64,000 nucleotides of DNA, from contig JBNJGO010000001.1 in assembly GCA_051819745.1 (NCBI GenBank), forward strand, positions 13,237 through 77,236. The letters are read 5' to 3'. The stretch is from SKGA01 sp051819745 (lineage in GTDB: Archaea; Nanobdellota; Nanobdellia; Woesearchaeales; SKGA01). Position numbers and translations under genes: made by a program. The notes beneath the pieces are model-generated. The model was not told the origin of the DNA. It saw nothing but the letters and a program-made list of their open reading frames with translations, and ran no database searches. Shown in pieces: positions 33,127 to 41,211 of the stretch (position 1 is its first letter; every line of letters starts with the position of its first letter).

Positions 33127-34845
33127 CTAAAATTCTGTCAAATTAGTTTGTTTCTTGTTCTTATGGTTGTCTTTTATATTATGTATTGCAGATGATAGTT
33201 TCTTGCTCTCCTGTGGTGGTTCTATTGTTATTCCTACTTCTGCTTTGAGTTGCACTGCTCGTTTTGAACCAATTATTTCTGCTAGTATAGTATTATCAAC
33301 AGTTCCAATTTCTTTTGCGCTTTTGATTCCTTTTTCATATAATTTTCTCGCTCTCACCCGTCCAATATTTTTGAAACGAAGTAAAGGTATCAATTCTGAT
33401 TTCACACCATTTTTTGTTCTCATCCTGACGTGTCGGAGTAGGGCGAGAAGATGTTTATCTCCTTTCACTCGGGAAAGTTCTTCACACGCGTATAATAACC
33501 ATTCTGCTTTTTGTAGTTTTATGGTGATTTCTCCAGGTCTAATACCATATGTTGCAAGAAGTTCTTGTTCGTTATTTTCTTCAGCCCAATCGTTAAGAAA
33601 TAATGCTGTTAGTATTGTTTCTTCAAAATCATCTTGAGAATACATGTAAAATTCATCTTCTTCTATCAGCCATTCCATTGTTTCTACTGTTGCGCTCAGA
33701 CGTTCTTCAAGACCTTTTCTCATACGAATTAGAGGTCTCATTTCTAGCGAACAGCTAATAAGATGATGTATTTGCAGTGTTTGTTGTTTGTTTGAATGTT
33801 CTTTTTTATTCTCTTTTGTTATGTTGTCAAGACCTTCAAGCAGAAGATGGGCTGTCATGGGATCTATGTATATTTCCGAAACTCTTTTTCCGAGACGCGT
33901 TGCCTGTAATTGATCGTTTTTCGTTTCTTGTTTTACTATTTCGCTTGCCGATATGAATTCGCTTGTGTTGTTTTGTTTATTTTCATGTTCACCCGTACTA
34001 TTAGATTCTACAAAATCCCATTCTTGTAATGAAGTTATTACACGATGAAGTGTTCTGTTGAGCTGTCGTGGATTGCCATATTGATGCGCATAAAATGTTT
34101 TTGCAAAAAAGGATTCTAATTCCTGTGTTGTTGTTATTGTTTCTATTGCTATTAGACTAAGAATGTGTGTTCGAAGTACTGGTTCTACACCTAATTTTGA
34201 ATAGATATCTTCCGGTTCTCCCTTTACATACTGGTATTCAAGCTGTTCTTTTTCTTCCTCTGTTCTTGCCAAAAGTATTGCTTCACCATATGATTCCATT
34301 CCAGGCCTTCCTGCCCTTCCCGCCATTTGCAAGTATTCAAGTACAGGTATAGGTGTCATTCCTCGTCCGCTGAATCGTTTGTAGTCTCTTATAATTGTTC
34401 TGAATGCAGGAAGATCAAGTCCTGCAGCGAGCGTTGGTGTTGAACATATCACATACAGTGTCTTTTCACGATATGCTGTTTCAAGTAGTTGTCGTTGTTG
34501 TTGTGGTAATCCCGCGTGGTGGAATGCTATTCCTTTTTTTACGCAGTTCGCAAGTCGTTTACATTGTGTTGTCGGTTGTGATAGTGCGTTTAGAATTGTT
34601 GTAGATAGTCCATCAAGTCGTTGTTGGTTTGTATCTGGAGCGTTGATTGTTTTAGCTATCTTTTCTGCTTGACTTTCCGCTCCTCGTTTGCTTGAACAAA
34701 AAATAAGCGCTTGTTTATGTTGTTTAATTGTGTCTATGGCAAGTTTTGTCGCAGGTTCTTTGCCTTTTGATTGTATTGACAGTGTTTTCATCTGCTTTCC
34801 TATGATACCTTGCTTCTTTAAATAGTTCTCGGTAACGCCCTTCAC
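33127..34845 (-). CDS. Hel308-like helicase lacking the RecA1 domain
   Basis: The 572-aa protein begins at the second RecA domain: KQHKQALIFCSSKRGAESQA corresponds to motif IV. It keeps GIAFHHAGL, STPTLAAGLDLPA (motif V region) and EYLQMAGRAGRPGM (motif VI), then winged-helix and ratchet domains and a C-terminal HhH (FKNIGRVRARKLYEKGI). The Walker A and DEAD motifs of Hel308's first ~200 residues are absent, so it cannot hydrolyse ATP alone. It starts at GTG 34845, with a stop codon immediately before it in frame and a TATA box (34873-34880) about 28 nt upstream. It is either half of a split helicase or a truncated remnant. Confidence 0.85.
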   Translation of the reverse strand: MKGVTENYLKKQGIIGKQMKTLSIQSKGKEPATKLAIDTIKQHKQALIFCSSKRGAESQAEKIAKTINAPDTNQQRLDGLSTTILNALSQPTTQCKRLANCVKKGIAFHHAGLPQQQRQLLETAYREKTLYVICSTPTLAAGLDLPAFRTIIRDYKRFSGRGMTPIPVLEYLQMAGRAGRPGMESYGEAILLARTEEEKEQLEYQYVKGEPEDIYSKLGVEPVLRTHILSLIAIETITTTQELESFFAKTFYAHQYGNPRQLNRTLHRVITSLQEWDFVESNSTGEHENKQNNTSEFISASEIVKQETKNDQLQATRLGKRVSEIYIDPMTAHLLLEGLDNITKENKKEHSNKQQTLQIHHLISCSLEMRPLIRMRKGLEERLSATVETMEWLIEEDEFYMYSQDDFEETILTALFLNDWAEENNEQELLATYGIRPGEITIKLQKAEWLLYACEELSRVKGDKHLLALLRHVRMRTKNGVKSELIPLLRFKNIGRVRARKLYEKGIKSAKEIGTVDNTILAEIIGSKRAVQLKAEVGITIEPPQESKKLSSAIHNIKDNHKNKKQTNLTEF

Positions 34846-34872
34846 TTACTTTTCAAGTATTTTCAGGTATGA

Positions 34873-34880
34873 TTTATATA
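34873..34880 (-). promoter_or_regulatory. TATA element of the Hel308 C-terminal gene
   Basis: TATATAAA on the minus strand, 28 nt upstream of the GTG, indicates that the truncated gene has its own leaderless promoter. Confidence 0.55.
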
Positions 34881-34918
34881 ATTGTAACTCGAGAAAATAT
34901 TTTTTTTAACAAATATTC

Positions 34919-35350
34919 AAATCGAGAAGGGTGAATGGAAGTGAGCCCGCCGAAACCGTGAAAGCTTTGCTTGAGTGGCGCCAGCACCTCGTGCTGTGCG
35001 TTTGAACCTGTGTGTTCAAATCGAGAAGGGTGAATGGAAGTGAGCCCGCCGANNNNNNNNNNNNNNNNNNNNNNNNNNNNNNNNNNNNNNNNNNNNNNNN
35101 NNNNNNNNNNNNNNNNNNNNNNNNNNNNNNNNNNNNNNNNNNNNNNNNNNNNAACCGTGAAAGCTTTGCTTGAGTGGCGCCAGCACCTCGTGCTGTGCGT
35201 TTGAACCTGTGTGTTCAAATCGAGAAGGGTGAATGGAAGTGAGCCCGCCGAAACCGTGAAAGCTTTGCTTGAGTGGCGCCAGCACCTCGTGCTGTGCGTT
35301 TGAACCTGTGTGTTCAAATCGAGAAGGGTGAATGGAAGTGAGCCCGCCGA
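34919..35350 (-). repeat. 99-nt tandem array attached to the 3' end of tRNA-Ile
   Basis: A 99-nt unit repeats head to tail. On the minus strand each unit begins with the last 11 nt of tRNA-Ile (TCGGCGGGCTC) and continues with a segment carrying two hairpins (TTTGAAC/GTTCAAA and CAGCAC/GTGCTG). Two full units are contiguous at 35153-35350. At least one more lies left of the N gap (35053-35152). The sequence before the gap (34954-35052) and after it (35153-35251) is an identical 99-nt unit, so the true copy number is unknown. Confidence 0.85.
35053..35152. other. 100-N scaffold gap in the tRNA-Ile array
   Basis: Exactly 100 Ns. The flanks overlap by one complete 99-nt unit, consistent with a collapsed tandem array. 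Confidence 0.9.
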
Positions 35351-35448
35351 GATTTGAACTCGGGACCACTCGATCACTGATTGAATATTTCGCTATCCAC
35401 AAAATACTATTATCAGTCGAGCACTCTACCAGACTAAGCTACGGGCTC
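35340..35448 (-). tRNA. tRNA-Ile(GAT) with 36-nt intron
   Basis: On the minus strand the acceptor stem is GAGCCCG/CGGGCTC with discriminator A. The anticodon stem is CTCGA/TCGAG and the loop reads CT-GAT-A then A. The 36-nt intron lies at 37/38. The bulge-helix-bulge is textbook: CTGA (positions 32-35) pairs with TCAG of the intron, with 3-nt bulges TA^A and TG^A, and an inner helix TATTT/AAATA. The T arm is CCGAG-TTCAAAT-CTCGG. Its 3' end is the first element of the downstream 99-nt array. Confidence 0.93.
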
Positions 35449-35463
35449 AAAAAAGTATAAAGC

Positions 35464-35566
35464 GCCTCCGGCCAGACTTTCGTCGAACACAAGGGTTCTT
35501 GCATTCCTTTCGAACTGGCGACCAATCGGTTAACAGCCGATCACTCTACCGCTAAGCTACGGAGGC
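35464..35566 (-). tRNA. tRNA-Asn(GTT) with 32-nt intron in the T loop
   Basis: On the minus strand: acceptor GCCTCCG/CGGAGGC, discriminator G, anticodon stem ATCGG/CCGAT with loop CT-GTT-AA and no intron there. The T stem is GCCAG/CTGGC but the loop is 39 nt. Removing 32 nt leaves a normal TTCGAAT loop. The junctions form a bulge-helix-bulge: exon TTCG pairs with CGAA in the intron, with 3-nt bulges AA^A and AG^T. The intron is therefore at about 59/60, a non-canonical site. It lies 15 nt from tRNA-Ile, upstream on the same strand. Confidence 0.92.
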
Positions 35567-35737
35567 AGGTGTCTTTATACTTAAGACAGTTCGTTTAAAA
35601 ACAATAGTCTCTTTAAGAATTTTTTGTTTTTCAATGTGATTTTTGTGCTTTTTGTTCTTTTATAGTGGTTTTTTTTTGAAAAGATTTATATATGGGTTGT
35701 TACAAAACAATTGTATAAACTGTGAAATGGGATAAAT

Positions 35738-35980
35738 ATGGCTCAAGAAATATCGAATAAAGTATTGTCTGTTCTTGTAATTTTGGCTGTTGTAGTTTCG
35801 ATTGTTGGAACATTTAGTGTATTTCAAGCGGTTAATCGGCCTTCAACGATGCCTTCGGCAGGAGATTCGGTTTCTGATTCTCCTACTACTCAAGGTGAAG
35901 TGTCTATAGGTATTGTAAATCAAGATCAATTACCTAAGGCGTCTGGACGAGTCATATTAGATGTCGTCCCGTCAAGTTAA
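35738..35980 (+). CDS. Small secreted/anchored surface protein (fibre locus)
   Basis: The 80-aa protein has an N-terminal hydrophobic helix (ISNKVLSVLVILAVVVSIVG) and a short Ser/Thr/Pro-rich outer part. The start region SNK followed by a helix recurs in the next genes (MVSNKTMG, MVSNKFIS). A TATA-like GATTTATATATG (35682-35692) lies upstream. Function unknown. It could be a minor subunit or assembly factor of the surface structure encoded downstream. Confidence 0.6.
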   Translation: MAQEISNKVLSVLVILAVVVSIVGTFSVFQAVNRPSTMPSAGDSVSDSPTTQGEVSIGIVNQDQLPKASGRVILDVVPSS

Positions 35981-36057
35981 GAACAGCAGATACTGTGCTA
36001 AAAGAATAAACAAAGAATCGGTTCATTCCGAAAATAATACTAAAAGGTGGATATATA

Positions 36058-36666
36058 ATGGTTTCAAATAAAACAATGGGTGTATTGCTTATTGCAGCAA
36101 TTGTTATTTCAATAGGAGGCGCTTTCACAAGCCTTATTCTGGTAAATTCTTCAACTCCGACTGGTCATCTTACTAATGAAGGTCAAGTTGATTTGAATAT
36201 TCAATCTTCTCTTGCTATAAATTTGACTGATAATGCAATTAATTTCGGTGATTGTACTCCTGATGCTGGTTCTACAATTTTTGTAGACAGTGATCAAGCA
36301 CAAGGTTCTGTTGATAACAGTAATTGTTCTGCAACAGGTACTTTCCCTGATCGTATGGCTCTTAAGAATGTAGGTAACGTTAATGCTATTGTCAATTTAA
36401 CCACAACAGAGGGTGGTGACAGTCTTTTTGGAACTGCGGGAAATAATGGTTTTGCATTCAAAGCTATTGATGGTTCAAGTGCTTGTACTGGAACGTTACA
36501 ATCAGATTATCAAAACATGACTGCTAGTACTGAATACAGCGTTTGTTCAAACATGAATTATGCTGACGGTAGCAATCAACTAGATATCTCTGCTGCTGCA
36601 TGGTTATCGCCTCAAGCAACTGGCGGTGGTCAAGCAACCTGGACGTTTAACGCTTATACTGCATAA
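36058..36666 (+). CDS. Cysteine-containing surface fibre-like subunit, copy 1
   Basis: The 202-aa protein has an N-terminal hydrophobic helix (NKTMGVLLIAAIVISIGGAF) and a beta-rich outer domain. A conserved pattern NFGDCTPDAGSTIFVDSD...NCSATGTFP and later Cys residues match the paralogue at 38492-39118 (DFGACVINESQSYIVLDSS...VCSGTFP). Four or more Cys could form disulphides. An AGGTGG box precedes the ATG. Such a small secreted beta protein in multiple copies resembles TasA/camelysin-type fibre subunits in layout only; no homology is asserted. Confidence 0.6.
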   Translation: MVSNKTMGVLLIAAIVISIGGAFTSLILVNSSTPTGHLTNEGQVDLNIQSSLAINLTDNAINFGDCTPDAGSTIFVDSDQAQGSVDNSNCSATGTFPDRMALKNVGNVNAIVNLTTTEGGDSLFGTAGNNGFAFKAIDGSSACTGTLQSDYQNMTASTEYSVCSNMNYADGSNQLDISAAAWLSPQATGGGQATWTFNAYTA

Positions 36667-36671
36667 GGTGA

Positions 36672-37850
36672 ATGATAATGTCATCTCACCATATTTCTTT
36701 TTTTTCTTTTCTATCTCTTTTTTTTATTATATCGTTATCCTTAGTTTCTGCTATTGGTATTTCTCCACCGAGTCAGGAAGTTACTTTTGAATCTGGTACT
36801 GATTATAATTTAACATTCAAGTTAACAGGACTTTCTAATGATGTAGAGCTTTCTGCTCAAGGCGCTCTTGAAGATTTCATTTCGTTTCCTGAGAATGTGA
36901 TAGATTATGCTGGTCCTTCGAATTATTTTTCGGTGATAGTTACATTTCCTGAATATGATCAATTAACTTCGTTTGGAGAGCAAAAATCTTATATTAAAGC
37001 TCGAGAGCTTCCTCCCGAGGGTGGAACTCTAGCTGCAACAACTGCTGTTAATCCTACTATTAAAACTTACATTCCCGAACCAGGATTATACGCTGAAATT
37101 GAAGAATTTTCTATCGAGACGGTCTCTGAAGGTCAAAACGCTTCGTTTGACTTGTCAATACGCAATCGAGGAACAGAACCCTTTTCCTCGCAGAGTGTGA
37201 CTGTAACAATTCTCGATCTTGAAGGTGAAGTGTTGGATTCCATCGTAGTTTCAGATGTTTCTGCTTCTCCTGGAGAGGTATTTACAACATCAAAAGAAAT
37301 CGCTTCTGGTGATTTTAAGCCTGGAAAATACACTGCTACTGCTTCGTTTGATTTAGATGAATCCCGAAATCCTTTTTCCGCTTCAACATCTTTTTTTGTT
37401 GGCTCTACTGATATTGTACTTCTCAATCATACTTCTGTTCTGACCACCAACATGATCAACAAGGTTGATTTGACGTTCCAAAGCTTATGGGGTTCTTCTC
37501 TAGAGGGTGTTAGAGTATATTATACTGATGTTAATGGTAAGCAACAATCTCTTCCTTCAATTGATTTTGAGTCTTTTGAGGAAAAAACTGTTACAGCATT
37601 TATGGATCTCCCTCGGATGAATAAGACGATTTTCACTTCCAATCTCACTCTTGAGTTTCCAGAAGGATTCTCTTCAACACCTTCAAAAACGATTCCTTTA
37701 GAATTTGAGGTTCGTCAGAAAAAAGATTCTGATGTAAAAAGTGGGTTCTCATTCTCAGAAGGAACTGCTGTAACTAGCGTTGTCATCCTTGGATTCCTTA
37801 TTTTAGCATTTATCGTGTGGTTTAACACGAGAAAGAAATCTAAGAAATAG
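36672..37850 (+). CDS. Secreted Ig-like protein with C-terminal anchor (possible assembly partner)
   Basis: The 392-aa protein has a signal peptide (FFSFLSLFFIISLSLVSA), an N-terminal beta domain starting GISPPSQEVTFESGTDYNL, two further COG1361/CARDB-like domains, and a C-terminal membrane helix (AVTSVVILGFLILAFIVWF) with a basic tail. The order of a small secreted subunit followed by an anchored Ig-like protein is like WxL-type and fimbrial loci, but I see no specific family match. An AAGGTGA box precedes the first ATG. Confidence 0.65.
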   Translation: MIMSSHHISFFSFLSLFFIISLSLVSAIGISPPSQEVTFESGTDYNLTFKLTGLSNDVELSAQGALEDFISFPENVIDYAGPSNYFSVIVTFPEYDQLTSFGEQKSYIKARELPPEGGTLAATTAVNPTIKTYIPEPGLYAEIEEFSIETVSEGQNASFDLSIRNRGTEPFSSQSVTVTILDLEGEVLDSIVVSDVSASPGEVFTTSKEIASGDFKPGKYTATASFDLDESRNPFSASTSFFVGSTDIVLLNHTSVLTTNMINKVDLTFQSLWGSSLEGVRVYYTDVNGKQQSLPSIDFESFEEKTVTAFMDLPRMNKTIFTSNLTLEFPEGFSSTPSKTIPLEFEVRQKKDSDVKSGFSFSEGTAVTSVVILGFLILAFIVWFNTRKKSKK

Positions 37851-38031
37851 TGTGCTAACACTTTTTTATCTCATTTTTTTTATATTTTATTTAGTTATTG
37901 TATTTTAGTTATCAGTAGATGTTATTTTTAGTTACTTTTTTTACTTTATTTTTGATGTGTTTGATTCTACTTTTGCTTTCGTCAGTTACAATAAGGAAAA
38001 TTATTTAAAATATTGTTAGTATCATACTCTC

Positions 38032-38511
38032 ATGGTTTCCTCTAAAACAAATAAGCACTCAAAAAGACGAGTTTCATCTTCTCAAAAAGCATTACCTGTG
38101 CTGACCTTAGTATTTGGATTGCTTGCTATTCTCATGATAATATCAACGTCGTTTATTTTGTTACAGCGTCAAAATACCGCAACCCTTTCAGAATCTAATG
38201 TTTCTTATGATTTTACCGTTGGTGATGATGTTGGTTTTATTCTTGATACTGATGCGATGCACTATGGTGTTGCGCCTGCAGGATCCTCCTCTCAAAGAGG
38301 GTTATTTGTTAATTCTTCAGAAGATGGGGTTGTTTATCTGTCTTCGCAAGGAGATGGCAATATTTCATTTTCAAAAAATGCTTTTCCTATTAGTGCAGGC
38401 GACCAGGAGATTGTTTCAACAACTCTTCAGGTTCCTTCTTCCCTTTCTCCAGGCAATTATTCTGGTTCAATAACTGTTACTGTTCGCAGGGGTGGCGTGC
38501 AAGTTGAATGA
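38032..38511 (+). CDS. Small anchored beta-domain surface protein
   Basis: The 159-aa protein has a basic N-terminus, one membrane helix (LPVLTLVFGLLAILMIISTS) and an outer beta-sandwich domain (YGVAPAGSSSQRGLFVNSSE, then ITVTVRRGGVQVE). The TTATTTAAAATA box (38002-38012) lies about 25 nt upstream. It overlaps the next gene by about 20 nt, so the two are co-translated. Function unknown, member of the surface locus. Confidence 0.6.
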   Translation: MVSSKTNKHSKRRVSSSQKALPVLTLVFGLLAILMIISTSFILLQRQNTATLSESNVSYDFTVGDDVGFILDTDAMHYGVAPAGSSSQRGLFVNSSEDGVVYLSSQGDGNISFSKNAFPISAGDQEIVSTTLQVPSSLSPGNYSGSITVTVRRGGVQVE

Positions 38512-39118
38512 AAAATTCTTGAAAGGATTGATTGTAGTTCTTGTTGTAGTGTCTTTAGCAACTCAGTTTAGCGCGTTGTTTATACTTTCTTCATCTCATC
38601 AGATGACTGGAAAAGCAACTCTCACGACAAATGGGAATGTTTCTATAGGTATTGCAAGCATCCTTGCTATTTCTCTTGATAATTCAACTGTTGATTTCGG
38701 TGCGTGTGTTATTAATGAGTCTCAGTCTTATATTGTCCTCGATAGTTCTCTTAATGCTTCAGAAGGTGATAATAGCGTATGTTCAGGTACATTTCCAAGT
38801 TTTCTTTCTATAAAAAATGTTGGAACTCTTAGAGCAAATATTAGCATAAAAACAAATTATTCTTCTGTAGAGTTTTTTAATAATGCTCCTTCATGGTACG
38901 GGTTTAAAGTGATTAATAGCGAGGATTATGGTTGTCATGGTACCGCCCAAAATTCATACAAAAATTTCTCATCAACTGATTCCTTCCTAGTCTGTGATAA
39001 TACTTCTTGGTTTCCAGGAAATAACAGTCTTGATATTGCTATTAAGGCAGTAATATATCCTAATACTACAACCAAACGATCTTCTTCGATAACATTTGAA
39101 GCCCAAGAATCCGATTAA
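38492..39118 (+). CDS. Cysteine-containing surface fibre-like subunit, copy 2
   Basis: This paralogue of the 36058 product (about 200 aa) starts at GTG 38492 or TTG 38504. It has an N-terminal hydrophobic helix (KFLKGLIVVLVVVSLATQF) and the same outer pattern: VDFGACVIN, SVCSGTFPSFLSIKNVG, then GFKVINSEDYGCHGT. Two diverged copies in one locus suggest major and minor subunits of a shared structure. No enzyme motif is seen. Confidence 0.6.
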   Translation: MACKLNEKFLKGLIVVLVVVSLATQFSALFILSSSHQMTGKATLTTNGNVSIGIASILAISLDNSTVDFGACVINESQSYIVLDSSLNASEGDNSVCSGTFPSFLSIKNVGTLRANISIKTNYSSVEFFNNAPSWYGFKVINSEDYGCHGTAQNSYKNFSSTDSFLVCDNTSWFPGNNSLDIAIKAVIYPNTTTKRSSSITFEAQESD

Positions 39119-39193
39119 TCTGTTTTTTTGTATTTTTTTTTTACTATAAGTAATAACTTTTATATATGTCGTCTTGCTTTGTATGCTTTGGAG

Positions 39194-41173
39194 ATGGTCA
39201 GTAATAAGTTTATATCATGGTCTGTTATTTTACTTTCGGCATTATTGCTCTTTCAAACAATGCTTTTGTTGTTTATGGGTGTTTCTGCTGTTTCAATTGA
39301 TGCTATGGCTAGTGGTGGTCAATTCTCTCTTTGTTTGAATCATCCTCCTTCGTTAGATTTTTCATGTAATACTTCGTTGGTTGAAAAAGAAGCTTATTCT
39401 TGTCAGCTCAACTATTCTGACATTGATAATGATTCTCTTTCGTTTTCTTATCAGAACGAATCAGGATTTTTTAAGGGCAGTATTTCCTCTTCGGGAGTTT
39501 TTTCCACTGTCCCTTCTCAAGAGATGGTTGGTGAGAGAGATGTTTTCTTTTCCGTTTCTGATAATAGTGGTTGCAGTAATAATAACGCTAACACCAGTGT
39601 TGAATTTAATATTATCAATGTAAATGATCCTCCAGAATATGTTTCTACCATTCCGGATCTCGAATGGTCTCTTAGACAATCTTATAGAGGTATTTATCTT
39701 GATAATTTTTTTTCTGATCCTGACAATGATCCTCTCAATTATTCTTATAGTGTTTCTTCTTCAATATTTTCGGTCAATATACTGTCCAGTTCTGAAGTTG
39801 TTCTTTCAGCTTCAAAATGCGGAAAAGGATATGTGACGTTTACTGCAGAAGATCCGTTTAATGAATCTGCTTCAAGTCATATAATAAGACTTAACGTTCC
39901 TTGTGAAAATGAAGAGCAACCCGAGTCTTCTGCCGGTGGAGGTGGTAGTTCTATGCCTCCTCGAAAATGTATTCCTGATTGGAATTGTCAAGATTGGGGT
40001 GAATGTTACAAAAACGGCACTCAAAAAAGGAAATGTGTTGATGTCAATGCCTGTGAAGATGATTATGAAAGATATTTTTGGAGAGAATGCGAGTATGTTC
40101 CTCACTGTCATAATGGTGTTCGCGATGAAGATGAGACTGGTGTTGATTGTGGTGGTTCATGTCCTCCTTGCGAGACGTGTGATGATGGAATATTGAATAA
40201 TCAGGAAGAAGAAATAGACTGTGGCGGTCCTAATTGTCCATCGTGCAAGAATTGTTCTGACGGTATCCGTAATTATGGTGAGGTAGGTGTTGATTGTGGT
40301 GGTCCTTGTCCTCCTTGTGAGACCTGTTTTGATGGTATCCAGAACCAAAATGAAACAGGTGTTGATTGTGGCGGTCCATGTCCACCGTGTGCTGATATCG
40401 AAACTCCTTCCCCAATTAAATCTTCAAACGATTTTTTGACACAAATACTTGCTCCAATCGGTGGTGCTATTGTGTTGTTTGTAGTAATATATCACTTTTT
40501 TAGAAAACAACTGTCTCGACTTCTTACCAAAATAAAATGGTTTTTATCTGGAAAACGAGATAAGGAATTATTGCTTAATACTGATCAAAAATTTGCTTTA
40601 CTTAATGCTATTCGTAACACTGCTTCCTTGCTTTCCACATTGAAATCTTCGGAAAATAATACTGAACAGTTACGTTCTATAAAACATGCTGTGGAAAAAA
40701 CGTATCGCCAATTATTTTCTTATGTTACAAAAAGAACTTCTTATGTTGCAGTTGATTTTACTCAAGACTTATCTTTGCTTAAGACATCTTCTCTTACCAA
40801 AAAAACTTTACTTTCGGCGCATTCATTATATCAATCTCTTGAGAAATCATCCCCTCATATTTTAACCACCCTTGAAGTTCACAACGAACTTCTCAGGACT
40901 TTAGTTGTTGCTCATGCTCCTGTTCAGAAGACTGATATAGCGAGAGTTATAGATCAAAAATCTCCTGGAGATCACCCTACTTATTCTGCGGTTGTCTCTT
41001 CATTGTATAATGCTCTTGTTGCCCTGCAATTCGGCGAGATTTCAACCGCCAAAAATCATTATTTTATTGCTTATTCAAATTATGCTTCGAGTTCCTTGTC
41101 GGTTCAAGAAAAAACATATTCTCTTCTTCATGAAACGTATTTGCTTATCTCTTCAATGTCTCGTTGGAATTAA
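39194..41173 (+). CDS. Anchored surface protein with TSP-like and Cys-rich tandem repeats
   Basis: Starting at ATG 39194 (MVSNKFIS), the ~659-aa protein has an N-terminal helix, two cadherin-like domains, a TSP1-like segment (PDWNCQDWGECYKNGTQKRK near residue 260), and about four tandem repeats of 22-25 residues with the pattern C-DGI-N-ETGVDCGGPCPPC (residues ~305-399). A membrane helix follows (near 414-436) and then ~220 helical residues that should be cytoplasmic. The upstream start at 39128 is rejected because TTTTATATATG (39157-39168) lies about 25 nt before 39194. Adhesion is a reasonable but unproven role. Confidence 0.7.
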   Translation: MVSNKFISWSVILLSALLLFQTMLLLFMGVSAVSIDAMASGGQFSLCLNHPPSLDFSCNTSLVEKEAYSCQLNYSDIDNDSLSFSYQNESGFFKGSISSSGVFSTVPSQEMVGERDVFFSVSDNSGCSNNNANTSVEFNIINVNDPPEYVSTIPDLEWSLRQSYRGIYLDNFFSDPDNDPLNYSYSVSSSIFSVNILSSSEVVLSASKCGKGYVTFTAEDPFNESASSHIIRLNVPCENEEQPESSAGGGGSSMPPRKCIPDWNCQDWGECYKNGTQKRKCVDVNACEDDYERYFWRECEYVPHCHNGVRDEDETGVDCGGSCPPCETCDDGILNNQEEEIDCGGPNCPSCKNCSDGIRNYGEVGVDCGGPCPPCETCFDGIQNQNETGVDCGGPCPPCADIETPSPIKSSNDFLTQILAPIGGAIVLFVVIYHFFRKQLSRLLTKIKWFLSGKRDKELLLNTDQKFALLNAIRNTASLLSTLKSSENNTEQLRSIKHAVEKTYRQLFSYVTKRTSYVAVDFTQDLSLLKTSSLTKKTLLSAHSLYQSLEKSSPHILTTLEVHNELLRTLVVAHAPVQKTDIARVIDQKSPGDHPTYSAVVSSLYNALVALQFGEISTAKNHYFIAYSNYASSSLSVQEKTYSLLHETYLLISSMSRWN

Positions 41174-41211
41174 TTGATCTGTTTTACACTGTTTTTTTTA
41201 TCTTTATTGTA

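Noticed and set aside
34919..35350. CRISPR array
   Set aside because: Units are identical throughout with no unique spacers, and no cas genes are nearby.
34874..35402. Long minus-strand frames through the tRNA-Ile array (repeating SIHPSRFEHTG-type peptide)
   Set aside because: They exist only because the 99-nt unit is a multiple of three, and they cross the tRNA and the N gap. No gene signal.
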